NCBI RefSeq assembly: GCF_002300165.1
Contig: NZ_MLCE01000022.1
Span: 1 to 64,000, forward strand
DNA length: 64,000 nucleotides
Reading direction: 5' to 3'
Origin: Streptomyces sp. Tue6028
GTDB lineage: Bacteria; Actinomycetota; Actinomycetes; Streptomycetales; Streptomycetaceae
In this document: one piece after another, positions 16,658 to 25,151 of the stretch
Layout of the letters: each line of letters begins with the position of its first letter
Position numbering within the stretch: the first letter of the stretch is position 1
Translations under genes and position numbers: made by a program
The notes under the pieces: model-generated
What the model saw: only the letters and a program-made list of their open reading frames with translations
Databases searched by the model: none
What the model was told of the DNA's origin: nothing

Positions 16658-18357
16658 GCCCCACCAACCTTCCCGCCGGTCCGGAACACGGGCACGTCAC
16701 CTTCCTGGGTGCCGGACCCGGGGATCCAGGACTCCTGACACTGCGCGCCGTGGAGGCGCTGGCGAACGCGGACGTTCTCGTCGCCGAGCACGAGGTGCTC
16801 GACGTGGTGCGTGTGCATGCCAGACAAAGCGTCGCCGTGCTGAACACCGATCCGGACACTTCTTCGGATGCGTACAGGGGCACGGGCACGCCTCAGCTGA
16901 CGGTTGTTGACGGCGCGTCAACAACCGTTGGTGACCCCGCGTCGAGGGACGCCGCCAATCTTGTCATGGAGGCCGCGCGGGGCGGCAAGCGGGTCGTGCG
17001 TGCGGTGTCCGGGGACCCGGGACTTGATACGTACGCCGCCGAGGAAATGCTCGCCTGCGCCGCAGCGGGTGTCCCGTTCGAGGTCGTGCCCGGCATCGCC
17101 GCCGCCGTCGGCGTGCCCGCCTACGCGGGTGTGCCGCTGCGCGACGCGCAGGGCGCGGACGTCCGGTTCGTCGACGCGCGGACGGCCTCCGACCGCTGCT
17201 GGACCGAGGTCGGCGCGTCCGACGGGACCGTCGTGGTCTCGACGACGCTCGACTCCGTGGCCGCGGCCGCCGGTGAACTCGTGGCGGCCGGGCGCAAGCC
17301 CGACACCCCGATGACGGTGACCGTCGCCGGCACCACCACGCGTCAGCGCACCTGGACCGCCACCCTCGGCACCATCGCGCAGACGCTGAAGCAGGCGAAG
17401 GTGCTGCCGTCCCCGGACGGCGGCCGGCCGGTGATAGTCGTGGTCGGTGAGCGTTCCGCAGCCGCCCAGCGCGACCAGTTGTCGTGGTTCGAGTCCAAGC
17501 CGCTGTTCGGCTGGAAGGTCCTCGTACCGCGTACGAAGGAGCAGGCGGCTTCGCTCTCCGACCAGCTGCGGTCCTACGGAGCCGTACCGCACGAGGTGCC
17601 GACCATCGCCGTCGAACCGCCGCGCACGCCCCAGCAGATGGAGCGCGCGGTCAAGGGCCTGGTGACCGGCCGCTACGAGTGGATCGCCTTCACCTCGGTG
17701 AACGCGGTCAAGGCCGTGCGGGAGAAGTTCGAGGAGTACGGGCTCGACGCCCGCGCCTTCGCCGGGATCAAGGTCGCGGCCGTGGGCGACCAGACCGCGA
17801 AGGCGCTGATCGCCTTCGGCGTGAAGCCGGACCTGGTGCCGAGCGGTGAGCAGTCGGCCGCCGGACTGCTGGAGGACTGGCCGCCGTACGACCCGGTGTT
17901 CGACCCGATCGACCGGGTGTTCCTGCCGCGGGCCGACATCGCCACCGAGACGCTCGTCGCCGGGCTCATCGAGCTGGGCTGGGAGGTCGACGACGTCACG
18001 GCCTACCGGACCGTGCGGGCCTCGCCGCCGCCGGCGGAGACGCGTGAGGCCATCAAGGGCGGCGGCTTCGACGCGGTGCTCTTCACCTCGTCGTCGACCG
18101 TGCGGAACCTGGTGGGCATCGCGGGCAAGCCGCACAACGTGACCGTCATCGCGTGCATCGGTCCCGCCACGGCCAAGACGGCCGAGGAGCACGGACTGCG
18201 GGTCGACGTCATGGCGCCGGAGCCGTCGGTGCACAAGCTCGCGGAGGCGCTGGCCGACTTCGGGCTGCGCCGACGGGCCGCCGCGCTGGACGCCGGTGAC
18301 CCGGTGACGCGGCCGAGCGAGCGCCGGCCCGGGTCGCGCCGCCGCCGCACCACCTGA
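16654..18357 (+). CDS. hemD: Uroporphyrinogen-III synthase with SUMT-like N-terminal domain
   Basis: A 567-residue fusion starting at TTG 16654 inside the hemC stop. Residues about 10-260 are a tetrapyrrole methylase-like (SUMT/CobA) domain opening VTFLGAGPGDPGLLTLRAVE; residues about 290-550 are uroporphyrinogen-III synthase (WKVLVPRTKEQAASLSDQL, AFTSVNAVKAV). The methylase half has lost the usual GGDPFVFGRG block (it reads AVSGDPGLDTYAAEEM). Cyclisation of hydroxymethylbilane is well supported. Methylation toward sirohaem or cobalamin is uncertain. It is followed by a strong terminator. Confidence 0.93.
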   Translation: MSPTNLPAGPEHGHVTFLGAGPGDPGLLTLRAVEALANADVLVAEHEVLDVVRVHARQSVAVLNTDPDTSSDAYRGTGTPQLTVVDGASTTVGDPASRDAANLVMEAARGGKRVVRAVSGDPGLDTYAAEEMLACAAAGVPFEVVPGIAAAVGVPAYAGVPLRDAQGADVRFVDARTASDRCWTEVGASDGTVVVSTTLDSVAAAAGELVAAGRKPDTPMTVTVAGTTTRQRTWTATLGTIAQTLKQAKVLPSPDGGRPVIVVVGERSAAAQRDQLSWFESKPLFGWKVLVPRTKEQAASLSDQLRSYGAVPHEVPTIAVEPPRTPQQMERAVKGLVTGRYEWIAFTSVNAVKAVREKFEEYGLDARAFAGIKVAAVGDQTAKALIAFGVKPDLVPSGEQSAAGLLEDWPPYDPVFDPIDRVFLPRADIATETLVAGLIELGWEVDDVTAYRTVRASPPPAETREAIKGGGFDAVLFTSSSTVRNLVGIAGKPHNVTVIACIGPATAKTAEEHGLRVDVMAPEPSVHKLAEALADFGLRRRAAALDAGDPVTRPSERRPGSRRRRTT

Positions 18358-18360
18358 CGA

Positions 18361-18400
18361 CAGGGGGCCGAGGGGAGGTGTTTCCTCCCCTCGGCCCCTG
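18361..18400 (+). terminator. Terminator after hemD
   Basis: CAGGGG-CCGAGGGGAGG pairs with CCTCCCCTCGGCCCCTG around a short T-rich loop, with one bulged G. It lies three bases after the hemD stop and separates the rex-hemACD transcript from hemB. Confidence 0.8.
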
Positions 18401-18562
18401 CCCGTCCCGTGGACACGGGGGCTGCCGTCACCGGACCACCGCCGCGGCCCGGACGGCCTCGCGCCCGGACGCCCGACGGGCCGGTCCCGGCCCGTCCCAC
18501 GGTCGCGAACGCCGACAAAGCGTCGGTATAGGTGCCCTTGGGGCAGGCGTAGCGTGGGGGGT

Positions 18563-19561
18563 ATGACGAAGTACGGATCCTTCCCCGGTACGCGGCCGCG
18601 GCGGCTGCGTACGACACCTGTCATGCGCCGCATGGTCGCGGAGACGCGCCTGCACCCCGCCGACTTCATCCTGCCCGCGTTCGTGCGGGAGGGCGTGAGC
18701 GAGCCGGTGCCGATCGCGGCGATGCCCGGTGTCGTGCAGCACACGCGTGACAGCCTGCGGAAGGCCGCCGTGGAGGCGCTGGAGGCCGGGGTCTCCGGGA
18801 TCATGCTGTTCGGCGTGCCGGACGACGCCGGCAAGGACGCCCAGGGAACCGCCGGCACCGACCCCGACGGGATCCTCCAGGTCGCGCTGCGCGACGTCCG
18901 CTCCGAGGTCGGCGACGACCTGATCGTCATGTCGGACCTGTGCCTCGACGAGTTCACCGACCACGGGCACTGCGGGGTCCTGGACGCCGAGGGCCGCGTC
19001 GACAACGACGCGACGCTGGAGCGGTACGCCGAGATGGCCCAGGTGCAGGCCGACGCCGGAGCGCACGTGGTGGGACCCAGCGGGATGATGGACGGCCAGA
19101 TCGGTGTCGTCCGCGACGCGCTCGACCAGATCGGCCGAGAGGACGTGTCGATCCTGGCGTACACCGTCAAGTACTCGTCGGCGTTCTACGGCCCCTTCCG
19201 CGAGGCCGTGGGCTCCTCGCTGCAGGGCGACCGGAAGACGTACCAGCAGGATCCCGCCAACGTGCGGGAGGCGATGCGGGAGTTGGCGCTCGACCTCGAG
19301 GAGGGTGCCGACATGGTGATGGTCAAGCCGGCCGGCCCGTACCTGGACGTCCTCGCGCGGGTCGCGGATGCGGTCGACGTGCCCGTCGCCGCCTACCAGA
19401 TCTCCGGCGAGTACTCGATGATCGAGGCCGCCGCGGAGAAGGGCTGGATCGACCGGGACAAGGCCATCCTGGAGGCGCTGACCGGCATCAAGCGGGCCGG
19501 GGCGCAGAACATCCTCACCTACTGGGCCACCGAGGTCGCCCGGACGCTAGGCCGTCAGTAG
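18563..19561 (+). CDS. hemB: Delta-aminolevulinic acid dehydratase (porphobilinogen synthase)
   Basis: HemB condenses two 5-aminolevulinates into porphobilinogen. The protein has 332 residues. The Schiff-base lysines lie in AYTVKYSSAFYGPF and MVMVKPAGPYLD. The metal site reads DLCLDEFTDHGHCG, a Cys-Asp-Cys arrangement between the classical zinc (three Cys) and magnesium (Asp-rich) types. ATG 18563 is used; a GTG at 18554 is in frame but lies in the G-rich ribosome-binding stretch. It is a separate unit after a terminator, and GCCGAC/GTCGG arms at 18512-18526 sit just before a possible -10 (TATAGG). Its end overlaps the convergent reductase gene by 15 bases. Confidence 0.95.
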   Translation: MTKYGSFPGTRPRRLRTTPVMRRMVAETRLHPADFILPAFVREGVSEPVPIAAMPGVVQHTRDSLRKAAVEALEAGVSGIMLFGVPDDAGKDAQGTAGTDPDGILQVALRDVRSEVGDDLIVMSDLCLDEFTDHGHCGVLDAEGRVDNDATLERYAEMAQVQADAGAHVVGPSGMMDGQIGVVRDALDQIGREDVSILAYTVKYSSAFYGPFREAVGSSLQGDRKTYQQDPANVREAMRELALDLEEGADMVMVKPAGPYLDVLARVADAVDVPVAAYQISGEYSMIEAAAEKGWIDRDKAILEALTGIKRAGAQNILTYWATEVARTLGRQ

Positions 19562-20461
19562 CTCCACCAGGCGGGAGAGCCCGTCGTCGGCGTACCCCTC
19601 CGCGACCGCCCGGTCCAGCAGGTCCCGCATCGGTGTGAAGAGCTCGGTGCGCAGGCCCTGTTCGGCGAAGGTCGCGAGGAGTCCCGGGAACGCGGCCCGG
19701 CTGACCGCCAGGCTGGACACGTCGGTGAGATGCCGTCCGCTGTCGACGGCCTCCGCGGTGCCCGGGACCAGACCGCCGGCCATCGCGACCAGCCAGTCGG
19801 ACAGCAGCGGCGCGAACTCCCGGGCGCCGATGCCCTCCGAACGGATCAGGGCGTACGCCTGGGCCACGCCCGCGACCATCCCGTACATGCCCGTCAGCAG
19901 CGACAGGTCGTACAGCGCGGCCAGGCCCGGGTCGGTGCCGGTCCAGCGGGTGCCGCCGAGCGCGGCGAGCGTGCCCCGGTGCGTCCGGTAGGCCTGTTCG
20001 TCGCCGCTGCAGAGGACGTACGCCGCGGGCGTCCCGATCATCGGGGGGACGGCCATGATGCCGCCGTCCAGATACGCGATGCCGTGGTCGCGCGCCCAGG
20101 ACGCCGTCGTCCGGGCCTGCGCGGGCGTTCCGTTGGTGACATTCACCAGGGTGCGGCCCGCGAGGGCGTCGGCGTGCGGGTGGAGGAGTCCGGCCACGTC
20201 GTCGTACGTGGTGAGGCAGACGAGGGTGAGCGGGCCGGCCGTGAGGGCCAGGGCGGGGGTGTCGGCCGGGGCGGCGCCCTGGGCCACCAGGGGGCCGGTC
20301 TTCGACGGGGTGCGGTTCCACACCGTCGTGGGGTGCCCCGCTCTCAGGAAGGCGGAGGCCAGGGCCGTGCCCATGAGACCGAGGCCCAGGACGGAGACGG
20401 GGGCGGCGGGGGTCGTGACGGCCGGGGACTCGGCAAGATCTTCGGAAGTCATGGGGACCAT
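19547..20461 (-). CDS. NAD(P)-dependent imine-reductase-like oxidoreductase
   Basis: A 304-residue protein of the 6-phosphogluconate/3-hydroxyisobutyrate dehydrogenase superfamily. The dinucleotide motif is SVLGLGLMGTALASAFLRAG, followed by TTVWNRTPSK, whose Arg suits NADPH. AALYDLSLLTGMYGM in the C-terminal half fits the imine reductase group, with Asp as the probable proton donor. It would reduce a cyclic imine or related C=N/C=O compound. I chose ATG 20461 with GGGGG upstream; ATG 20452 is an alternative. It converges on and overlaps hemB. Confidence 0.85.
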   Translation of the reverse strand: MVPMTSEDLAESPAVTTPAAPVSVLGLGLMGTALASAFLRAGHPTTVWNRTPSKTGPLVAQGAAPADTPALALTAGPLTLVCLTTYDDVAGLLHPHADALAGRTLVNVTNGTPAQARTTASWARDHGIAYLDGGIMAVPPMIGTPAAYVLCSGDEQAYRTHRGTLAALGGTRWTGTDPGLAALYDLSLLTGMYGMVAGVAQAYALIRSEGIGAREFAPLLSDWLVAMAGGLVPGTAEAVDSGRHLTDVSSLAVSRAAFPGLLATFAEQGLRTELFTPMRDLLDRAVAEGYADDGLSRLVELLTA

Positions 20462-20548
20462 GCTGGTTCGGGCCCCCAACTCGCCACAAGTACCCACTAA
20501 TTGGTCAGCTCCTCACCTTTCGGTAAGTGACCCCCCGGCCGCCCGTGC

Positions 20549-21280
20549 TCAGTACGTCAGGGCGTCGTCCAGGCTCTGCTGCCAGTACGTGAGCAGGAGC
20601 TTGTCGTCGACGTACACGCCCTTCGCGGGGAGCGCGGGGCGGGCGGAGGCGCCCTTGTCGAAGCCGACGACCAGGGTCTTGGCCGTGTAGCCGTTGCCAC
20701 CGCTGCCGTCCGCCGCGGACAGGCGCACGCCCGCGTAGCCGGACTCACCGGGGGTGAGGGTCACGACCGCCTGCGGGTGGGTCTCCTCGGCGACCGGCGG
20801 CACCGCCTGCGCCTCACCGAAGCGGGCGACGGGGTAGCCGGTCAGGTCGCAGTTCTTCGAACCGGTGTTGGTGACGGTGAGGAGCATGTGGTTGAGGGGG
20901 CGGGTGACTTCGGTGGCGGTCGTCTTCGTGTTGGAGCCGTTGCAGGCGGTGTTGCGGGTGGACCCGCCGGCCTTGCCGTCGCCCGTCGAGCCCCCGGAGG
21001 TCTTTCCGGACGAGCCCGAGGCGCCGCCCGAACCGCCGGCCGTGGTGCCGCCGTCCATGCCGCCGGCCGTGCCCCCGGTGCTCCTGGCCGGCTTGCTCGT
21101 GGAGCCGGGGGCGGAACCCCCCGTGGACGACGAACCGGTCGGCTGCGCCGAGGACTTGGACGCGGCGGACGGGCCCTCGTCCCGTACGCCCTGCCCGTTG
21201 TCGCACGCCGAGAGCGCGAGTGCGGCCAGTGCGACCGTCGAGGCGGCGAGGAGGCGGGTTCGGGTGGTGCGTGCGGACAT
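20549..21280 (-). CDS. DUF4232 lipoprotein
   Basis: A 243-residue lipoprotein: Sec signal peptide with lipobox LALSAC (Cys near residue 26), a long Ser/Gly/Thr-rich linker (residues about 35-100), and a DUF4232 beta domain with paired cysteines (RNTACNGS and SKNCDLTGYP). ATG 21280 follows AGGGGGAT. DUF4232 has no established function. It is divergent from a membrane HTH protein, and a second DUF4232 lipoprotein lies at 23237-23938, so the pair flanks the HTH gene. Confidence 0.87.
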   Translation of the reverse strand: MSARTTRTRLLAASTVALAALALSACDNGQGVRDEGPSAASKSSAQPTGSSSTGGSAPGSTSKPARSTGGTAGGMDGGTTAGGSGGASGSSGKTSGGSTGDGKAGGSTRNTACNGSNTKTTATEVTRPLNHMLLTVTNTGSKNCDLTGYPVARFGEAQAVPPVAEETHPQAVVTLTPGESGYAGVRLSAADGSGGNGYTAKTLVVGFDKGASARPALPAKGVYVDDKLLLTYWQQSLDDALTY

Positions 21281-21495
21281 GAGTGATCCCCCTGTGCAGG
21301 TATGGCTGGTTGGAGCGGCCGCTCGACCGGTCGAGGGGAGCGGCGTGCTTGGATGACAACAGCTTGGGCGGTGATCCGTCCCGACCGCCACGGTGGCCGG
21401 GGCATTCGGGACGCCGGAACGTTTGCACGGGGCCTGACCTGGGGGAACGACATGCCCCTGGAACGCGGCCCCGGGACGCGGGGGATGGGGGAAGG

Positions 21496-22995
21496 GTGGC
21501 GCGGGACGATTTCGCGGAGCTTCTGCGGGAGTTGAAGGAGCGGTCCGGGCTCAGTTACGGGGTGCTGGGGAAACGGCTGCACGTGAGTGCGTCGACGTTG
21601 CACCGGTACGTCAACGGGGACGCCGTACCGGCGGACTACGCGCCCGTGGAACGGCTCGCCCGGCTGGGCAAGGCCACTCCCGGCGAACTGCTGGAGCTGC
21701 ACCGGAGGTGGGTGCGGGCGGACGCGCTGCGGGGCCACAAGGGGGCGGCGGAGCCGGAGGCGTCGGCCGGGCCGCTGCCGTCCACCGGGCCGGTGCCGGC
21801 CGCGGCGGGTGGGCCGAAGACCGCGGACCGGGCAGCGGCGGCCGACGGGGCGGTCGCGGACGAAGGGGCGGCCGCGGACGAAGGGGCAGAGACGGCCGAC
21901 ACGGTGGTGGCGGCCGACGGGGCGACGGCGGAGCAGGCACCTGGGGCGGCTCACGTGCCGGGGGCTTCTTCCGCCGGAGACACGGAGGCCGAGGCCGGGT
22001 CTCCGGGGGCGGCCGACGCCGGAGCCGGCTCCTCCGATGCCAAGAACCCCCTCCCCGGCTCACCGGGCGGACCCGTGCCCGCGCGGGCACGGGTGCCCCG
22101 GTGGCGGCGCTCCGTCGTGCTCGCCGCAGCCGCCGTGGCCGCCGCTGCCGCTCTCGTCGTGAACCTCGTGCCCGGCACGGGCGACGACCGGGGCGGGAAA
22201 CGGTCCGCCGGGGCCGTCGGGCCGTCCGCCGAGGCCACGCCCGGCACCACGGTCACGGGGACGGGTACGGCGACCGCCACCGCGACGCCCGGCACGCGGC
22301 ACCCGTCGCCCTCGGCGCCGGCCTCGCGCGGCGGCGGCCCGTCGGCGTCCGGCATCGCGCCGGGCGGCGCCGCACCGGGCTCCGGTGCCGCCGAGGGCAC
22401 AGCCCCCCTGGTCGCCACTGACCCGTACCGGTTCGAAGACCCGTGCAGCCAGCACTACTTGGTGGACCGGGAGCCCGCACAGGTGCCCCCGCCGCCCGGC
22501 GAGCAGGACGCCCGCGGATGGGTCGGCGCGCTGGGCGGCGTCGCCGGCAAGGACCAGATGCTCGCGCTCACGGTGCAGGGCACCGGAAAGACGACCGTCG
22601 TGCTGGAGGCGCTGCACGTGCGTGTCGTGCACAAGGGCAGCCCGCTCCCCTGGAACGACTACGCGATGGGCGTGGGCTGCGGCGGCAACGTGTCGACGAA
22701 GTCCTTCGGCGTGGACCTCGACAACGGACGCCCGTCGGTCGTGCCGGAGCACGGCCAGCGCGATTTCCCCTACAAGGTCAGCGAGTCCGATCCGGAGGTC
22801 TTCTACGTGCTGGCGCACGCGCGGGCGCACGACGTCAGCTGGTACCTGGAGCTGGAGTGGTCGAGCGGCACCCGGCACGGGACCGTGCGGATCGACGACC
22901 GGGGGAAGGTGTTCCGCACGAGCGGGAACGCGGGACGGCCGGCGTACGACTATCCGCTGGGCGGCAGCGAGTGGCAGACGGCGGCCGTCGGCTAG
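21496..22995 (+). CDS. Membrane-anchored helix-turn-helix protein
   Basis: A 499-residue protein with a cytoplasmic XRE-type HTH at the N-terminus (residues 5-65, ELLRELKERSGLSYGVLGKR then LHVSASTLHRYVNG). A long Ala/Gly/Glu-rich linker of low complexity follows, then one transmembrane helix (about residues 205-220, RRSVVLAAAAVAAAAALVV) and an exported domain of about 200 residues with DPCSQHYLVDREPAQVPPPP. This suits a one-component regulator sensing outside the cell. GTG 21496 is the likely start but has only a closely spaced ribosome-binding site. Its TAG stop lies in the CTAG of a repeat element. Confidence 0.8.
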   Translation: MARDDFAELLRELKERSGLSYGVLGKRLHVSASTLHRYVNGDAVPADYAPVERLARLGKATPGELLELHRRWVRADALRGHKGAAEPEASAGPLPSTGPVPAAAGGPKTADRAAAADGAVADEGAAADEGAETADTVVAADGATAEQAPGAAHVPGASSAGDTEAEAGSPGAADAGAGSSDAKNPLPGSPGGPVPARARVPRWRRSVVLAAAAVAAAAALVVNLVPGTGDDRGGKRSAGAVGPSAEATPGTTVTGTGTATATATPGTRHPSPSAPASRGGGPSASGIAPGGAAPGSGAAEGTAPLVATDPYRFEDPCSQHYLVDREPAQVPPPPGEQDARGWVGALGGVAGKDQMLALTVQGTGKTTVVLEALHVRVVHKGSPLPWNDYAMGVGCGGNVSTKSFGVDLDNGRPSVVPEHGQRDFPYKVSESDPEVFYVLAHARAHDVSWYLELEWSSGTRHGTVRIDDRGKVFRTSGNAGRPAYDYPLGGSEWQTAAVG

Positions 22996-23042
22996 GGGGC
23001 TTCGTTTGGATAAGGCCGGACCCGCCAAACGAAACCCCCTAG
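22992..23042. repeat. CTAG-bounded inverted-repeat element, short copy 3
   Basis: A 51-bp version of the element: CTAGGGGGCTTCGTTTGG at the left and its near-complement CCAAACGAAACCCCCTAG at the right, with 15 bases between. The left CTAG contains the stop of the HTH protein. As RNA it would form a strong hairpin. Confidence 0.75.
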
Positions 23043-23236
23043 GCCGGCGCCGGCCGGGTGCGTCGGCGGAACGCAGCGCCATGCATGTGGATTGTCAGGA
23101 GTTTCGGCCTTACGGGCGTAATCCGTCACCGTCGTGTCACAGACCGCCCCGCAGGTGAACCCCGCGAACCGGTCCCGCGCTCTGAAGCGACGAGTGCCGG
23201 TGAGGACCGGCGCCTGAACTTCTCTCGGGGGACCGC

Positions 23237-23938
23237 ATGCAGTACGGGACGCAGTACAGGACGGGTGTCCGCAGGGCAGCGCTGGCGATGGTGACCGTGT
23301 CGGCGGCCGCCCTGTTCATGACCGCGTGTCAGCCGGGCGACGACGGGGTGGGCTCCGGCTCTTCGCCGTCGCATCGACCGGCCGAGCCGGCCGCGTCCAG
23401 CGGCGCTCCGTCCACCGGCACGTCGACGCCGCCCTCGGGGAAGGCCTCTCCCGGCGGTGCGGGCTCGCCGTCCGCGCCGTCCACGCCCGCGGCGGCCAAG
23501 GCCTGCGGGGTGTCGGACCTGGAGGCGTCCATGCGCCAGGCCGAGGACCGGCCCGACGGCACCGGAACCGGCGCGGCGGTCGTCCAGTTCACCAACACCT
23601 CCGCCGGGCCGTGCACCGTCCAGGGCCACCCGACCGTGGCGGGTGCCGGCAACGGCTCCCCGGACAAGAACCACCCGCTGGCGGTGACGTCCTCGGGCGC
23701 CGCGTCCAAGGTGCTGCTCGCGCCGGGCGGCAAGGCCTGGACGAAGCTGACGTTCGTCCAGGTCCAGGGCGAGGCCGACGGCTACTGCGAGTCCGGTTCG
23801 ACGCCCGTCACGTACCCGACCCTGGTGGTCGGCCTCCCGGGTGCCGGTTCGCACCAGGTCGCCCTGGACGACGGCGTCCTGGCCGAGTGCGACGACACGG
23901 TGACCGTCACCGCGGTGTCCGCGACCGAACCGTCCTGA
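23237..23938 (+). CDS. DUF4232 lipoprotein
   Basis: A 233-residue exported lipoprotein: signal peptide RRAALAMVTVSAAALFMTAC with Cys31 as the lipid site, a Ser/Pro/Gly-rich linker, and a DUF4232 domain (residues about 90-230) with paired cysteines KACGVSD, GPCTVQG and later YCES and AECDD. It resembles the DUF4232 protein at 20549-21280 in plan but not closely in sequence. Function is unknown; an envelope role is likely. The stop codon lies in the first unit of a 40-bp tandem duplication. Confidence 0.87.
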   Translation: MQYGTQYRTGVRRAALAMVTVSAAALFMTACQPGDDGVGSGSSPSHRPAEPAASSGAPSTGTSTPPSGKASPGGAGSPSAPSTPAAAKACGVSDLEASMRQAEDRPDGTGTGAAVVQFTNTSAGPCTVQGHPTVAGAGNGSPDKNHPLAVTSSGAASKVLLAPGGKAWTKLTFVQVQGEADGYCESGSTPVTYPTLVVGLPGAGSHQVALDDGVLAECDDTVTVTAVSATEPS

Positions 23939-24010
23939 CGACAGCGACCGCGGCCGTACCGGCTCCATGACGTCCTGACGACAGTGCCCGCACCCGTACC
24001 GGCTCGATGC
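23931..24010. repeat. 40-bp tandem duplication across a stop codon
   Basis: Units 23931-23970 and 23971-24010 both begin CGTCCTGACGACAG and differ at 6 of 40 positions. The first includes the last codons and TGA of the DUF4232 gene, so the second is a noncoding copy of the gene end. Confidence 0.85.
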
Positions 24011-24031
24011 CGTCGTGCCGGAGCGGGCACT
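23983..24031 (+). terminator. Probable terminator after the DUF4232 gene
   Basis: AGTGCCCGC and GCGGGCACT are perfect 9-bp arms. An inner stem CCGGC/GCCGG makes a branched or extended hairpin 45 bases after the stop. Confidence 0.6.
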
Positions 24032-24096
24032 CTCAAGTCCCTTCGCGAGTTAGGTTGTTGCCCTTTCGATGACCGAACTCCCCAGGGAGAGGCTCT

Positions 24097-24999
24097 ATGC
24101 CCGGTGATGCTCTCAGCCAGGACCCCGCCGAGCTGAGAAGGAGGATCGACACCACCAAGGCGCACCCGGCCCGCGTCTACGACGTCTTCCTCGGGGGCAA
24201 GGACAACTACCCCGTCGACCGTGACGCCGCCGCCGCGGCCCTCGCGGCGAACCCGCGGGGCTACCTCGACGTGCGGCACAACCGGGACTTCCTGCGCCGC
24301 GCCGTCACCACGCTGGCCGCGCGGGAGGGCATACGCCAGTTCCTCGACATCGGCACCGGGCTGCCGACGCAGGAGAACGTCCACCAGATCGCCCAGCGCA
24401 TCGCCGCGGACGCCCGGGTCGTGTACGTCGACAACGACCCGGTGGTCCTCGCGCACGCCCGCGCCCTGCTCACCAGCGGGCCCGAGGGACGCACCGACTA
24501 CATCGACGCGGACTTCAAGCAGCCCGCGCAGATCCTCGAACAGGCCGCCAAGACGCTGGACTTCGACGAGCCCGTCGCGCTGGTGCTGGTGGCGATCCTG
24601 CACTTCGTCGAGGACGAGGAGGCGTACCCGATCGTGCGCCGGCTGGTCGACGCCCTGCCCTCGGGGAGCCGGCTCGTGCTCACCCACCTCACGGAGGACC
24701 TCAACCCGGAGAACATCCGGGCCGTGCAACGCACCTACACGGAGCGCGGGTTCACGTTCGTGCTGCGCTCCCGGGCAGAGGTCGAGCGGTTCTTCACGGA
24801 GTGCGGGCTGGAGATGGACGAGCCGGGTGTCGTGCCCGCGCACCACTGGCGCCCCGACGGGGCCGCGCCCGCGCCGGAGGCCGCCGATCCCGCCCATCTC
24901 GCCGGGCTCGACGACATCGAGAAGGTCCGCTACCGCGACATCAACGACGTCACGGACGCGGACATCAACGTGTACGCCGCCACGGGCGTCAAGCGCTGA
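24097..24999 (+). CDS. DUF574 (SAV_2177-type) SAM-dependent methyltransferase
   Basis: A 300-residue methyltransferase of the actinomycete DUF574 family. The signature HPARVYDVFLGGKDNYPVDR is near residue 20, and the SAM-binding motif FLDIGTGLPTQENVHQIAQ near residue 80 is followed by VVYVDNDPVVLAHARALL. DUF574 proteins are abundant in Streptomyces; some act in natural-product pathways, but the substrate here is unknown. ATG 24097 has AGGGAGAG upstream. An independent aminotransferase gene follows after a terminator-like hairpin. Confidence 0.88.
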   Translation: MPGDALSQDPAELRRRIDTTKAHPARVYDVFLGGKDNYPVDRDAAAAALAANPRGYLDVRHNRDFLRRAVTTLAAREGIRQFLDIGTGLPTQENVHQIAQRIAADARVVYVDNDPVVLAHARALLTSGPEGRTDYIDADFKQPAQILEQAAKTLDFDEPVALVLVAILHFVEDEEAYPIVRRLVDALPSGSRLVLTHLTEDLNPENIRAVQRTYTERGFTFVLRSRAEVERFFTECGLEMDEPGVVPAHHWRPDGAAPAPEAADPAHLAGLDDIEKVRYRDINDVTDADINVYAATGVKR

Positions 25000-25019
25000 A
25001 CCCCGGTGCGGCCGGGCCG

Positions 25020-25046
25020 TCCCGGGCCGAGATCCACGGCCCGGGA
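25020..25046 (+). terminator. Terminator after the methyltransferase
   Basis: TCCCGGGCCG and CGGCCCGGGA are perfect 10-bp arms around a 7-base loop, 21 bases after the stop. Confidence 0.7.
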
Positions 25047-25151
25047 GGCGTCCGGCCGTCCGGATCGCGGAATTGAAAGGTGTAGACGGCAGGGATCTCC
25101 GTAGGGTGCGGAACGAAGTGCCGTCGTGGAGTCGCGGACAAGGAGCCCATC

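Noticed and set aside
22430..22445. GGTTCGAA, which looks like a tRNA T-loop
   Set aside because: It lies inside the membrane HTH coding sequence and has no cloverleaf partners.
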